The notes: generated by a model from the letters alone, not told the origin. 64,000 nt of DNA from Corynebacterium marinum DSM 44953 (GCF_000835165.1 NZ_CP007790.1:2356001-2420000); one strand, 5' to 3'; shown: positions 45,001 through 55,236, numbered from the stretch's first letter. Numbers and translations: made by a program.

Positions 45001-45150
45001 CTGGCGTTCGTGCTGGCCGGAGTGGCGGGAGCCTGGCTGGCACGGGGCCCGTGGCCGAGCGGCGACTACGCCGGCGACTCCGCCGCCCTGGCCCTCCTCC
45101 TCGTCGCGGCCCTGACCAGCCTGGTGCCCGGTTCCTCCAGGAACACGTAA
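42019..45150 (+). CDS. aftD: Arabinofuranosyltransferase AftD (DUF3367)
   Basis: 1043-residue GT-C-fold membrane enzyme adding arabinofuranose branches from decaprenyl-phosphoarabinose to arabinogalactan and lipoarabinomannan. The N-terminal third has many membrane helices (DPLPDWIAQRLWWLLVTGVGYSGF, GPLAGPWLVLLDGPLAAFRNLHKFDPLVRIPLL) and the remainder is mostly extracytoplasmic, including a discoidin-like carbohydrate-binding stretch (about residues 650-760, AVDGEPGTAWWPAPG), then three or four C-terminal helices. Length fits the C. glutamicum enzyme (about 1,000). The start is a GTG with GGGGAAC upstream, the first plausible codon. The last 85 bases overlap the acyltransferase gene on the other strand. 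Confidence 0.87.
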   Translation: MPHILGWVLLALVSLLQPPGLVAADTKHDLTVDPAGFLAQATHAWTDTFTLGQLQNQAYGYLFPHGAFFVLTDPLPDWIAQRLWWLLVTGVGYSGFLLLTARIGVGSPAFRVLASFLFALSPRTLTTLTAISSETWPVMLAPWVVLPFLGPLGPLSLRAVAAATIPVAMMGAVNATATVAACLPAGLVIAWRVLRRDRGAAGTLAGWLAGCLLVSLWWIGPLLMLGRYSAPFTDFIESSYVTTRWLNLVEILRGTTSWAPFVDTERQAGHLLVSSPVFVLATTAVAALGLWGLALRTTPHRRLWVVMLLAGVAVLGAAHGPLAGPWLVLLDGPLAAFRNLHKFDPLVRIPLLIGVAALGDRLRIPATWRGLLTPGRREAAAALVVVVGVASMAPAWSGRLLPRGAYEQVPSYWQEATDLLNAQAGGTRTLIVPEASFARQTWGWTRDEPAQPLLDVPWAVRDAVPLVPPEAIRGLDGVMAVLHHDPAAGADVLRRLGIGAVLSRGDLEGGGEEIDVEKLAGAAGAQIHRFGADEQLAVVIFDPAADLALTGDKPVRVAGGGESLAVLDMIHGPGPRVLVEADAEIVTDTPALTVRHYGTLAGAVSAPLADLDEGVGSRNAVPDYPSAGPFTRVRSRGGTVSASTSAADAGNFGGADPARSVTAAVDGEPGTAWWPAPGPPDGQWLELAPDGTLRNPAVTLSATADTTVDLNGRTLEIGEEPTTFHLRGDHDTMRVTLTGPEPVGLSEIAVAGHPVERVVTVPDTSPDVRQFLFQRLTLDTGHIIRDFTAPRPMRLVVGSPSGTVTVDGVDHAPGDVVELAPGVHRLSTAAEWVTLAEEGFDPSPAFEPTGREIAAAGTERILLTGRAANPGLQASVGDLALEPLVVDAAAQAFRVPAGAAGTVEFSFAGDPAYRGLLFGGGALALLTVLVATAVVLRGGRAGWAAPGPGLGPGQGPGLLVPGALTAFLVAGWPGLLAAGAALLVLRVTLFPPGLLAFVLAGVAGAWLARGPWPSGDYAGDSAALALLLVAALTSLVPGSSRNT

Positions 45151-46193
45151 CTGGCGGCCGCCGCCGGCAGCGTGAGCGCCAGCGTCACCGCCAGCACGGG
45201 CCAGAAACCTCCCGAGAAGTAGTTCAGGCCCAGCAGCGGGAAGGCGAGCGAGAGCATCGCCACGTGCCACAGGAAGATGGAGTAGGACCAGCGCCCCAGT
45301 GACTGCATCACCGGGCTGGACAACCAGCGCGACCCCGGGGCCAGGGCCTCGGGCACGACGACGGCGAAAGCGAAGACCGTGCCCGCCAGCACCCGGCGGA
45401 CAAACTCCCCCGGCTCCGGGTGGGTGAGCCCCACCGGGCCGAACCACTCCTGCCCGGCGACCCACGCCGCCGCGAGGGCGAGCCACCACCACACCCAGCG
45501 GACGCCCAGCACCCGGCGCGCCCAGGCGGGGGTCCGGCCCGAGAACTCGGCGGCGAGCATGCCCACCGCGAACCACGGGGCGTAGGCGACGGGCCAGATC
45601 TGCCGGTTGGGGATTCCGGCCGCCACGTCCGGGCCGGCCGTGACGAAAGGAAGCCAGGCCCACCCCAGGCTGAGCACCGCCAGCCCGAGGATCACCAGTA
45701 TCCGGAGGCGCCGGGGCAGCCGCCCGACGGTCAGCGCCAACAGGGGGAGCGCCAGGTAGAAGGCGACCTCCACGCTCAGGGACCACAGGTGGGTGAGCCC
45801 CGGCGCCAGGCCGTCGGCGACGTAGATCTGGGTGAGGGTCAGGTTGGCCAGGATCTGCCCGCCGCTCAACCGGGCGGCCTCGGGCAGCAGCAGGATCACC
45901 GCGACGACGCACGCCAGGTAGGCCGGCATGATCCGGCCCGCCCGGTTGAGCAGGTAACGGCCGATGGTGGCGGAGTCGTGGTCGTCGTGGTGGTTGCGCC
46001 ACAGCAGGAACGCGGAGAGCGCGAAGAACACCGGGACGAAGAAATCGAAGCGGGCGAGCAAGGAACCGGCCACCGAGCGGGGGTCGAGCCCCGTCTGGAA
46101 GGCCACGTGGGTGAGGACGACCCCGAGGGCCGCGACCGCGCGCAGTCCTTCCAGCCCGGGGAGATGGCGCGGTTTGTAGGATGGAGCGGACAT
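45066..46193 (-). CDS. Acyltransferase 3 family membrane protein
   Basis: 375 residues, about ten helices. The N-terminal HLPGLEGLRAVAALGVVLTHVAF holds the catalytic-type histidine and RFDFFVPVFFALSAFLLWR the conserved second block of the OafA-type O-acyltransferases. In actinobacteria such enzymes acylate surface glycans or glycolipids, and the gene sits between AftD and a PgfA-like gene, so an envelope role is likely. The ATG was taken; a GTG nine bases earlier is possible. Its last 85 bases lie antisense to the aftD 3' end. Confidence 0.87.
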   Translation of the reverse strand: MSAPSYKPRHLPGLEGLRAVAALGVVLTHVAFQTGLDPRSVAGSLLARFDFFVPVFFALSAFLLWRNHHDDHDSATIGRYLLNRAGRIMPAYLACVVAVILLLPEAARLSGGQILANLTLTQIYVADGLAPGLTHLWSLSVEVAFYLALPLLALTVGRLPRRLRILVILGLAVLSLGWAWLPFVTAGPDVAAGIPNRQIWPVAYAPWFAVGMLAAEFSGRTPAWARRVLGVRWVWWWLALAAAWVAGQEWFGPVGLTHPEPGEFVRRVLAGTVFAFAVVVPEALAPGSRWLSSPVMQSLGRWSYSIFLWHVAMLSLAFPLLGLNYFSGGFWPVLAVTLALTLPAAAASYVFLEEPGTRLVRAATRRRARAAESPA

Positions 46194-46270
46194 GCGGCAC
46201 ACCTCCCGCTCGGCTGTTCGTCATCGGGGCACGCCCGGGGGCGTTTCCGGCGATCTTAACGAATAGGACC

Positions 46271-47374
46271 GTGCAGACATTGACTGAGAGTGCTTTCCGG
46301 CGCCCACCGATCCGGCTGCTGCTCTTCGCCGCGGCCGCTTTCCTGCTCGGTTCCCTCCTGCCGCCGCTGGTCATCGGGCAGATGAAACCCTTACCCGAGG
46401 ACCTGCGGGAAAGCTTCGCCAGCCGCCCGGCCGACACAGTCATGCTCGCCCCCGCGGCCCTGGAATCCGGGACGGTCCCGGAGGAGAACCGGGACCGTCC
46501 CGGCTGCGGCGCAGGCACGTTCCCCGAGGTCGACTACTCCTGCCTCGTGGTCGAGACCACCACCCACCGCGACCTGCAGGTGGGCACCGCGGCGGCGGAG
46601 GAGTCCGGGGAGGTAGAGGTCCGGGCCACGACCCGGCTGCTCGAGGGGGAGACGGTCCTCGCCGAGGTGCGGGACTCCCTGCGCGTGGACCGCCGCTCGA
46701 CCTATCCCGTGGCGGATCCCGTCAGCCGGGTGGAGACGTCCGTGACCGGTCTGGCCGGCGACGCCGCCTCCACCGGCCCCTTCGTCCGGGAGGGGCTGCA
46801 GTACTTCTTCCCCTTCCCGCCCGAGCGGCGGTCCTATCCCCGCCACGACGTCATCGCCGGGCAGCCGCTCCTGCTGGACTACGTCGGCGAGGTGCAGCGC
46901 GGGGGGCTCGAGACCTTCGAGTTCCACCACACCTTCACCGCCCTGCCCCTGGCAGACCCGGACGACAACCGCCCCCGGCCGGCGGAACCGGAGGATGGCG
47001 GCCCCGACCCGGTCCAGGCGCTCGACCGGCTCGGTATGGGGTCCCCCTGGTACGCCGTCGACCGCACGGTGTGGGTGGAGCCGAAGTCCGGCACGCTCGT
47101 GGACGTCGAGGAGCGGACCCACATCTACTTCGCCGCGGACCGTTCCGAGGCGGAGGAACGCGCCTTCGACCCGGCGCCGGAGTTCACCGTCCTGCACACC
47201 ACCTCCGCCTGGGACGACGGGACCCTCACCCGGCAGCACGACAAGGCCGCCGGGGTGGTGTCCTCGCTGCGGGCGCTGCAGATTCTCGCCGTGGTGCTCA
47301 AGGCGGCCGCACTGGCGGCCGTGATCTGGGCGGTGGTGCTGCTGCTGCAGGAACGCCGGGGGCAGCCATCCTGA
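46271..47374 (+). CDS. DUF3068 envelope protein (PgfA-like)
   Basis: 367 residues from a GTG (or 364 from the TTG at 46280). One N-terminal helix (IRLLLFAAAAFLLGSLLPPLVIG), a large extracytoplasmic domain with two cysteines near residues 78 and 89, and a C-terminal helix (ILAVVLKAAALAAVIWAVVLLL) with a basic end. The mycobacterial DUF3068 homologue (Rv0227c/MSMEG_0317) is named PgfA and associates with the trehalose-monomycolate transporter MmpL3. A matching MmpL gene lies about 9 kb downstream in this window, so a role in mycolate delivery is a reasoned inference. Often annotated as a PorA-family porin, which its topology does not support. Confidence 0.82.
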   Translation: MQTLTESAFRRPPIRLLLFAAAAFLLGSLLPPLVIGQMKPLPEDLRESFASRPADTVMLAPAALESGTVPEENRDRPGCGAGTFPEVDYSCLVVETTTHRDLQVGTAAAEESGEVEVRATTRLLEGETVLAEVRDSLRVDRRSTYPVADPVSRVETSVTGLAGDAASTGPFVREGLQYFFPFPPERRSYPRHDVIAGQPLLLDYVGEVQRGGLETFEFHHTFTALPLADPDDNRPRPAEPEDGGPDPVQALDRLGMGSPWYAVDRTVWVEPKSGTLVDVEERTHIYFAADRSEAEERAFDPAPEFTVLHTTSAWDDGTLTRQHDKAAGVVSSLRALQILAVVLKAAALAAVIWAVVLLLQERRGQPS

Positions 47375-47379
47375 CGCGC

Positions 47380-48807
47380 GTGAGCTGGCCGGTCCTGTGG
47401 GCGGGTGTGCTCATCGCCGCCCTGCTGTGGCCGCTCGCCTGGCCCGGTGAGCTGGCGCTGCGCGACATGCTGGTCCTCGACTCGCCCGCGCTGTCGCCCG
47501 CCGCGCTGGGCACCGGCGATCTGCCGGCCCGCAACGCCCCGCAGGACGGGCTGCTGGCGCTGCTCGGCACCTTCCTGCCCGCCTCCTGGGTCGCCCGCGG
47601 ACTCATTCTGGCCGGGGCGGCCGCCGGCGCGGCCGGCGCGATCTGGCTGGCGCGGCTGCAGGGCGCCGGCCGCCTATCGACGCTCGCCTCCCTCACCCTC
47701 GTCCTGTGGAACCCTTTCGTGGTGGAACGGCTCCTGCAGGGCCACTGGTCGCTGGTGATCGCAGGCTGGTTGCTGCCGCTCATCGCGGCCGCCGCGCTCT
47801 CGGGGCGCGCCGGGGTGGCCTGGCTGGCCATGTGGGCGGCGTCGTTGACCCCCACCGGGGCGCTGTTCGCGTTGGCCACGGGCGTGGCCACCGGCCGGGG
47901 TCGCCGGTGGCCGACTCTGGCGGTCGGCGTCGCGTGTTCACTGCCCTGGCTGGTGCCGGGGCTGCTGGGCGGCGGGTCCGCCAGCGCAGAGTCGGCCGCG
48001 GCGTTCGCCCCGCGCGCGGAAACCCACGTGGGCACGCCCGGCACGCTGGTGGGCCTCGGCGGCATCTGGAACGCCGAGGCGGTGCCCGCCTCCCGGGAGG
48101 CGGGGTTCGCCCTGGCCGGGGTGCTCCTGTTCGCCCTGCTGCTCACCGCCGCCCGCCGTGTGCCCGCTCCCCTGCTGTGGTTGGCGGGCATCGGCCTGGG
48201 CGGCGCGGTATTCGCGTGGCTGGCGCCCGGGGTGCTGAGCTGGCTGGTGGCCGCCGTCCCCGGGGCGGGTCTGCTCCGCGACGCCGGCAAGCTGACCGTC
48301 CTGGCACTGCCCGCCTACGCGGCCGCGGCGGCGTCGACACGCACCTGGGCCGCCGGCCTCGTGCTGGCACTGGCGCTGCTACAGGTCCCCGACGCACCCC
48401 GGGCCCTGGCGCCGCTGGCTCCGCAGCCGGTGGCGGTCGACGGGTCGCTCGTGGCGCTGGCCGACGGCCGCGACGTGCTGCTCGTCGATGAACCCCCGCT
48501 CGTGCGGCGCGCCGACGGTGCCGTGATGCTCAACCCCCTGGGCAAGGCGCTGTCCACCGTCGAGTCCGGCGCACTCGTCGTCGACGGCGTGCTCGTCGAC
48601 GCGCCCTCCCCCCGCTGGATGTCCGCCAGGTCCGCGTGGGAGTCCGGCGACCTGGCCGCGCTGGAGCAGATGGGTGTCGGAGTAATCGTCGACGGGGGCC
48701 GGATCGTGGAGACCGCCGCCGGGCCGCAGCCGCGCGGCCCGGGTCTCATCCTGCTGGCGGTGTGGCTGCTCATCCCCGCCGGGGTGTGGCTCGCGCGGCG
48801 GCGGTGA
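47380..48807 (+). CDS. Polytopic GT-C-like membrane protein
   Basis: 475 residues from a GTG five bases after the DUF3068 stop. About ten hydrophobic helices (for example PVLWAGVLIAALLWPLAW, GLILAGAAAGAAGAIWLARL, VLLFALLLTAARRV) and a C-terminal extracytoplasmic domain before a last helix. Position and topology match Rv0226c of the mycobacterial cluster, which sits beside Rv0227c. Hydrophobic pattern and an early acidic loop (ALRDMLVLDSPAL) suggest a lipid-phosphate-sugar-using transferase, but no catalytic motif is certain. The last 38 bases overlap the GT4 gene on the opposite strand. Confidence 0.78.
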   Translation: MSWPVLWAGVLIAALLWPLAWPGELALRDMLVLDSPALSPAALGTGDLPARNAPQDGLLALLGTFLPASWVARGLILAGAAAGAAGAIWLARLQGAGRLSTLASLTLVLWNPFVVERLLQGHWSLVIAGWLLPLIAAAALSGRAGVAWLAMWAASLTPTGALFALATGVATGRGRRWPTLAVGVACSLPWLVPGLLGGGSASAESAAAFAPRAETHVGTPGTLVGLGGIWNAEAVPASREAGFALAGVLLFALLLTAARRVPAPLLWLAGIGLGGAVFAWLAPGVLSWLVAAVPGAGLLRDAGKLTVLALPAYAAAAASTRTWAAGLVLALALLQVPDAPRALAPLAPQPVAVDGSLVALADGRDVLLVDEPPLVRRADGAVMLNPLGKALSTVESGALVVDGVLVDAPSPRWMSARSAWESGDLAALEQMGVGVIVDGGRIVETAAGPQPRGPGLILLAVWLLIPAGVWLARRR

Positions 48808-49891
48808 GCAGCTCCTCGAATCTCGCGCCGGTCTGCGCCCAGGAGAAACCCTCGGCGCGCTTCCGGGCGGCCTGCCCCAGACGGCGGGCGAGTGCGGGGT
48901 CGGCCAGCAGCCGGGCGGTCAGCTCCGTGAGTTCGGCCGGGGAATCGGCGAGGAGCCCGGTCTCCCCGTCGACGACGGAGTCGCGCAGGCCGCCGGCGGT
49001 TCGGTACCCGATGGTGGGCACCCCATGCTGCGCGGCCTCCATCACCGCCAGCCCCCAGCCCTCCTTCCGCGAGGGCATCAGGTGCACCGCGGCGCGCGCC
49101 AGCAGCGCGTGCTTGTAGTCCTCGGTCACCTGTCCGTGGAAGCTCACCCGGTCGACGACGCCGCGGGCCTGCGCGTACTCCCGCAGCTCGTCCTCCCACC
49201 AGCCGGAACCGATGACGTCGAGGACCACGTCCCCGGGCAGCCGGGCGAGCGTGTCCATCGCGTGTTCGATCTGCTTGTGCGGCACCAGCCGGGACAGGGT
49301 CACCAGGTGGGTGGCGCCGTTGCCGTCGAGGCGGGGGATGCTGCCGGGGACCGGGTCGACGCCGTTGTGGATGATGGTGATGTCCTCCCCGCGCACCCCC
49401 AGTTCCAGCAGGTCCGCCCGCGAGGACTCCGAGACCGTCACGTAGGGCGCGCCCCGGTAGACGCGGGGGGCCACCTGCGACTCCAGGAACCAGCCCAGCG
49501 CGGCCAGCGCCCGGCCCGCCACCGGCCACTGCTCCTTGTGCCGGTGGTGGGTCAGCAGCACCGTCGGCCGGCCGGCCACCAGGCGCGCGAAGAAGGGGAT
49601 GCCGTTCTGGGTGTCCACCACCACGTCGATGTCCCCCAGCGTTCCGATGCCCGCCCGGCCCAGCAGGATCCCCGCCCACGCCCGCGGGTAGACCGTGAAC
49701 TTGCCGCCGCTGCGGGAAAAACGCACGCCGTTGCGGTGGGAACGCCGGGGCGCGTCCGTATGCCCGGCAGTCCGGTACACCACCTCGTGCCCGCGGGCGG
49801 CGAGGTACTCGCCCACCCGCTCCAGGTAGCGCTCCGAGCCACCCCCCTGCGGGTGAGTGGAATCGCGCCAGCACAGCAGAAGGATCTTCAT
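48770..49891 (-). CDS. GT4-family glycosyltransferase
   Basis: 373 residues, GT-B fold. The N-terminal LLLCWRDSTHPQGGGSERYLERVGEYLAARGHEVVY and the donor-site block SRKEGWGLAVMEAAQHGVPTIGYRTAGG with the E-x7-E pair are typical of retaining GT4 enzymes. No membrane helix is present; it would act at the inner face of the membrane. It corresponds in position and type to Rv0225 of the mycobacterial cluster. Start ATG chosen at MKILLL; an ATG fifteen bases upstream is possible. Divergent from the methyltransferase with a 36-base gap. Acceptor and sugar unknown. Confidence 0.88.
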   Translation of the reverse strand: MKILLLCWRDSTHPQGGGSERYLERVGEYLAARGHEVVYRTAGHTDAPRRSHRNGVRFSRSGGKFTVYPRAWAGILLGRAGIGTLGDIDVVVDTQNGIPFFARLVAGRPTVLLTHHRHKEQWPVAGRALAALGWFLESQVAPRVYRGAPYVTVSESSRADLLELGVRGEDITIIHNGVDPVPGSIPRLDGNGATHLVTLSRLVPHKQIEHAMDTLARLPGDVVLDVIGSGWWEDELREYAQARGVVDRVSFHGQVTEDYKHALLARAAVHLMPSRKEGWGLAVMEAAQHGVPTIGYRTAGGLRDSVVDGETGLLADSPAELTELTARLLADPALARRLGQAARKRAEGFSWAQTGARFEELLTAAARATPRRG

Positions 49892-49927
49892 GGTCCGAAC
49901 AAGCATACCTGTGCCACCATGTAGTGC

Positions 49928-50683
49928 GTGCTGCCTGAAACCCGCCGCCTGGCCACCCTCCGCCGCTCTTTCTCCCTGCTCCGCGCCCTCCGGCACGAGC
50001 AGAGCCGGCCCGACCTGTTCTACCGGCCGCTCGCCGAGGACACCGCGTCGCTTCTCGACGCCCTCCGGGCCGACCTCGCCGGCCTTCCACTGGCCGGAGC
50101 ATCGGTCCTCGACGTCGGCGGCGGCCCCGGCTACTTCGCCGACGCCTTCGCCGCCCGCGGCGCGCATTACGTCCCGGTGGAACCCGACGTGGGCGAGATG
50201 GCGGCCGCCGGCATCACCGTCCCCGGGTCCGTACGCGGCGACGGCCGGGCGCTGCCCTTCCGCGGCGGGGCCTTCGACGTGGTGTACTCCTCCAACGTCG
50301 CCGAGCACGTCGCCGACCCGTGGGCCATGGGCGACGAGATGCTGCGCGTCACCCGCCCCGGCGGCCTGACGGTCCTCAGTTACACCGTCTGGCTCGGCCC
50401 CTTCGGCGGCCACGAGACCGGCGTGTGGGAGCACTACCTCGGCGGGGGCTTCGCGCGCGACCGGTACGCGCACCGGCACGGGCATCCGCCCAAGAACGTC
50501 TTCGGTGAATCCCTCTTCGACGTCTCCTGCGCCGAGGGACTGCACTGGGCCCGGCAGGTCGAGGGGGCCTCCCTGGTCGCCGCCTTCCCCCGCTACCACC
50601 CGGCCTGGGCATGGTGGCTGGTCCGGGTGCCGGTGCTCCGCGAGTTCCTCGTGTCCAACCTGGTGGTGGTTTTGCGCCGGTGA
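49928..50683 (+). CDS. Class I SAM-dependent methyltransferase
   Basis: 251 residues. Motif I is SVLDVGGGPGYFADAFAARG, followed by an acidic strand end VPVEPD and motif VVYSSNVAEHV, as in methyltransferase family 11. A C-terminal extension with VWEHYLGGGFARDRYAHRHGHPPKN is specific to the Rv0224c-like group, conserved next to the GT4 gene in mycobacteria; the C-terminal helix VPVLREFLVSNLVVVL is hydrophobic and may be membrane-associated. GTG start with no strong ribosome site. Substrate unknown, probably an envelope glycolipid or precursor. Confidence 0.85.
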   Translation: MLPETRRLATLRRSFSLLRALRHEQSRPDLFYRPLAEDTASLLDALRADLAGLPLAGASVLDVGGGPGYFADAFAARGAHYVPVEPDVGEMAAAGITVPGSVRGDGRALPFRGGAFDVVYSSNVAEHVADPWAMGDEMLRVTRPGGLTVLSYTVWLGPFGGHETGVWEHYLGGGFARDRYAHRHGHPPKNVFGESLFDVSCAEGLHWARQVEGASLVAAFPRYHPAWAWWLVRVPVLREFLVSNLVVVLRR

Positions 50684-50721
50684 GCGGGGTTTCCGGAACG
50701 CCGCGGCCCCCCGGAAAAGCG

Positions 50722-50757
50722 CCCGCCCCCAGGGACCGTAGTCAGCCTGGGGGCGGG
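50722..50757. terminator. Bidirectional hairpin between methyltransferase and pckG
   Basis: Perfect 12-base arms CCCGCCCCCAGG (50722-50733) and CCTGGGGGCGGG (50746-50757) around 12 bases. It sits 38 bases after the methyltransferase stop and 23 bases after the pckG stop; on the minus strand GCTTTTCC follows, so it is best placed to end pckG. Confidence 0.8.
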
Positions 50758-50780
50758 AGGTTCGTGCGAGCCGGGGAGTA

Positions 50781-52610
<1,830 letters not shown>

Positions 52611-52690
52611 TAGTGCTCCTGATTAATTCTTCACTCGGCAGAGATCTCGCCCTACAGGTTATCCATTCCCACACGTCTAGGCTACGGAAG

Positions 52691-52710
52691 TGACAATTGA
52701 TTACGTGTCA
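52691..52710. promoter_or_regulatory. Inverted repeat upstream of pckG
   Basis: TGACA (52691-52695), ten bases, TGTCA (52706-52710), followed by the near-repeat TACGTCATAA. It lies 81-100 bases before the pckG ATG and also 20 bases from the end of the DUF6802-like gene, in the AT-richest patch of this area. A regulator site is plausible; no consensus known to me matches fully. Confidence 0.35.
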
Positions 52711-52729
52711 TACGTCATAACCTGCCAGT

Positions 52730-53134
52730 TTATCCGCGTTCAATCCGATGCCACCCGGGTTTTCCCGAGTCTCCCCCTTGCCCCTCCAACCCCTTTTCGG
52801 GGGTGGCATTCGGCACCAATCCCCACTCCGATCCCCCGCCTGGCGGCGGTTTTCCGGGTTCACCCGCGACCAGACCCCAGGCCGCGCGGTGCGGATCAGC
52901 GGTGAAGATGTCATACCCGCCGTCGTGGTGGACCGAGGAGATGTGGTCGACGACGCCGTCCCCGTCCAGGTCCGCGTAGACGGTCGTGCCGCCGGGATCC
53001 GCGAGGGTGACGGAGTCGCCCGCGGCGCCGTCGAGTTCGAGATGCTCATCGCCGAGCGGCAGCCGCAACCGGTCGCCCTCCCCCGCCGCCGCCAGATCCT
53101 CCAGCCCGTGCAGGCTCAACCACCAGTCGTTCAT
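52730..53134 (-). CDS. Small acidic protein, DUF6802-like
   Basis: 134 residues. After MNDWWLSLHGLEDLAAAGEGD, the sequence has VTLADPGGTTVYADLDGDGVVDHISSVHHDGGYDIFTADP, a pattern with the D-x-D-G-D-G-V-x-D calcium-loop look of actinobacterial repeat proteins, and ends in a Gly/Pro-rich tail. I associate this with the small family DUF6802, with moderate confidence. No signal peptide is seen. The ATG overlaps the stop of the preceding gene by four bases, so the two are coupled. Confidence 0.65.
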   Translation of the reverse strand: MNDWWLSLHGLEDLAAAGEGDRLRLPLGDEHLELDGAAGDSVTLADPGGTTVYADLDGDGVVDHISSVHHDGGYDIFTADPHRAAWGLVAGEPGKPPPGGGSEWGLVPNATPEKGLEGQGGDSGKPGWHRIERG

Positions 53135-54309
53135 TGCATCTCCTCTGCGAGTGTGCGGCGCAACCAGAGCGCCGGCGTGTGCGCGGGCGCGCGCCGGATC
53201 CGGGCGGCCTCGCCGGCGGCACGGACGGCGTGCGCTTCCCGACGCCCCCTCCGCCACCGCACCCCTCCCGCCGCCAGCGCCGCGAGAACCCCCGCGAGGA
53301 CTCCGGCGGCGGGTCCCGCCGGCCACGCGGCCCGCCCGGCGGCAGCTCCGGCCACGAGCGCGATGAGCAGTGCCTGCCCGCCGACCTCCCGCAGGTCCGG
53401 GGACGGGGCGGGCTCGAGCCCGTGAGCGCGGGCGAGGTCGGCCAGCTCGGCGGCCGCGCGGCGGGCCACGAGGTCGGTGAGGTGGGCGTCGAGAAGCAGA
53501 CGACGCCGCCGTTCCATCTGGTCAGCGGCCCGCAGCCAGGTGCCGGGTCGAGGGGCCGGCGGCGGGGCCGCGGGAAGGGTGAGGGCATGCCGGACGGCGT
53601 CGACGAGCGGGCGGCCGGGCCGGGCGACGGTGCCGGGGAGGCCGGCAGGCAGTGGTGCGGTGGAGACCAGCCGCCCGGCGCGGCGGGCCGCGTCCCGCAG
53701 GGTCGGATGGTCGGCCGGGGCCCAGCCGGCGGGCGGGGCCACGGCGAGGACGGCGTCCACCTCCGCGTCCGCGACGATCTCCATGCCGGGAAGCTCCACC
53801 CTCACCGCCGGGTCGGGGCTGATCACGGCGATCCGCGGCGCGGCGGCCGAGTACCCGGCCGAGCGCCCGGCCGACCCTGCGATGGCCAGGAGTTCTTCGG
53901 CGGCGTGCGGATGCCGGGCGGCCAGGGCGCGGAGTTCGCCGCGGAGGAGGCGGGCACGGACGGCGAGAAGCTGTTCCGGGGAGAAGGGGAGGGACTCCGG
54001 GAGGGCGGGGACGGTGATGACCGCCTGGGGGCCGGCCGCGACGCGGGAGCGGATGGCGGAGGTCAGGGGGCCGGGATGGACGAGAACCAGCACATCGACC
54101 CCCGGGGTCGTGGCGGGCCAGGTGACCGCGACCCCCTTGACCTGCCAGGACGTCGGCACCGGGACGGGGCCGTCCAGGGTGCAGGCCCCGACGCGGGGCG
54201 GCCCGGTCAGTTCCAGCAGCACCCGGCGGAGGCCGATGCCCGCCGCGCAGCCGAAGTCGCGCGAGTGCGCCCAGTCGGCGGCGCGGATGAAGATATCCGG
54301 TGTCCGCAT
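53131..54309 (-). CDS. Hypothetical protein with C-terminal membrane segments
   Basis: 392 residues, not recognised. The N-terminal 250 residues look soluble, Ala-rich, with two Rossmann-like halves (VDVLVLVHPGPLTSAIRSRVAAGPQAVITVPALP; RIAVISPDPAVRVELPGMEIVADAEVDAVLAV); a basic segment MERRRRLLLDAHLTDLV follows, then two close hydrophobic stretches (ALLIALVAGAAAGRAAWPAGPAAGVLAGVLAALAAG split by one Pro-Ala turn, about residues 315-350) and a basic tail. GGAGGGG precedes the ATG. It is divergent from trmB by 113 bases, in the same place as the uncharacterised genes between pckA and trmB in mycobacteria. Confidence 0.7.
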   Translation of the reverse strand: MRTPDIFIRAADWAHSRDFGCAAGIGLRRVLLELTGPPRVGACTLDGPVPVPTSWQVKGVAVTWPATTPGVDVLVLVHPGPLTSAIRSRVAAGPQAVITVPALPESLPFSPEQLLAVRARLLRGELRALAARHPHAAEELLAIAGSAGRSAGYSAAAPRIAVISPDPAVRVELPGMEIVADAEVDAVLAVAPPAGWAPADHPTLRDAARRAGRLVSTAPLPAGLPGTVARPGRPLVDAVRHALTLPAAPPPAPRPGTWLRAADQMERRRRLLLDAHLTDLVARRAAAELADLARAHGLEPAPSPDLREVGGQALLIALVAGAAAGRAAWPAGPAAGVLAGVLAALAAGGVRWRRGRREAHAVRAAGEAARIRRAPAHTPALWLRRTLAEEMQ

Positions 54310-54422
54310 GACTCACCCCTCCCCCGGGTTGATCCGCGCCCATCGTCACCCGCGGGCCCGCGGACCGCAACCGGGGTGCGGAAAATTGAAGTTTCCGCAC
54401 TGCAAGGGAAGAATAAGTATCG

Positions 54423-55205
54423 ATGTCTATTTCAGATTTTCCCGATAAAGAACGGCCCCTGGGCGATCTGCCCGCCGGCCGCCCCCTGCAGACCGACTTC
54501 GGCGACGACGGCCGCGACTACCCGCGCCTGGGCACGGTGGGCTTCCGCCGCGGAACTCTCACCGACAACCAGGAGAAACTCTGGGAGGAGAACTGGCCGC
54601 GCCTCGGCCGCGTGCTCTCCGACGAGCGGATCGACGTCGATGAATGGTTCGGCCGCCCCGGCGCACCCACCATCGTCGAGATCGGCTCCGGCACCGGCAC
54701 CTCCACCGCCGCGATGGCTCCCCTGGAGGCCGGCACCAACATCCTCGCCGTCGAGCTGTACAAGCCCGGACTGGCGAAGCTGCTCGGTTCGGTCGTGCGC
54801 GGCGGGATCGGCAACATCCGCATGGTGCGCGGCGACGGCGTCGAGGTCCTCGCCCGCATGATCGCCCCCGGTTCCCTGGACGGCGTCCGGATCTTCTTCC
54901 CGGACCCGTGGCCGAAGGCCCGTCACCACAAGCGCCGGATCCTCCAGACCGGAACGCTGCACCTCATCGCCACCCGCCTCAAGCCGGGCGGCGTCCTGCA
55001 CGTGGCCACCGACCACGCCGACTACGCGGAGTGGATCTCCGAGCTCGTCGACGCCGAGCCGCTCCTCGAGCACAAGGCCTGGCCGTGGGCGGAATGTCCG
55101 CAGCTGGTTGACCGCCAGGTCATCACCAAGTTCGAGGGCAAGGGTCTGCAGAAGGACCACACCATCACCGAATTCCTCTGGCAGCGCACCGACGCGCCCG
55201 CCTGA
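54423..55205 (+). CDS. trmB: tRNA (guanine-N7-)-methyltransferase TrmB
   Basis: 260 residues; makes m7G46 in the variable loop of tRNAs. SAM motif [15 protein letters not shown], the diagnostic [18 protein letters not shown] and the C-terminal [20 protein letters not shown] block are all present. The N-terminus is about 40 residues longer than in E. coli, normal for actinobacteria. It begins a co-directional run trmB-NYN-mmpL-flippase-like-DUF3054 with gaps of 31, 32 and 1 base and a four-base overlap. Confidence 0.95.
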   Translation: MSISDFPDKERPLGDLPAGRPLQTDFGDDGRDYPRLGTVGFRRGTLTDNQEKLWEENWPRLGRVLSDERIDVDEWFGRPGAPTIVEIGSGTGTSTAAMAPLEAGTNILAVELYKPGLAKLLGSVVRGGIGNIRMVRGDGVEVLARMIAPGSLDGVRIFFPDPWPKARHHKRRILQTGTLHLIATRLKPGGVLHVATDHADYAEWISELVDAEPLLEHKAWPWAECPQLVDRQVITKFEGKGLQKDHTITEFLWQRTDAPA

Positions 55206-55236
55206 TTTTTCCTCATTTAAGAGAAGAGCACCCACC

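Noticed and set aside
52708..53049. 113-codon minus-strand frame overlapping the DUF6802-like gene
   Set aside because: It is a different frame of the same strand over a coupled gene with a better start (ATGA overlap); the translation is Ser/Thr/Arg-rich noise.
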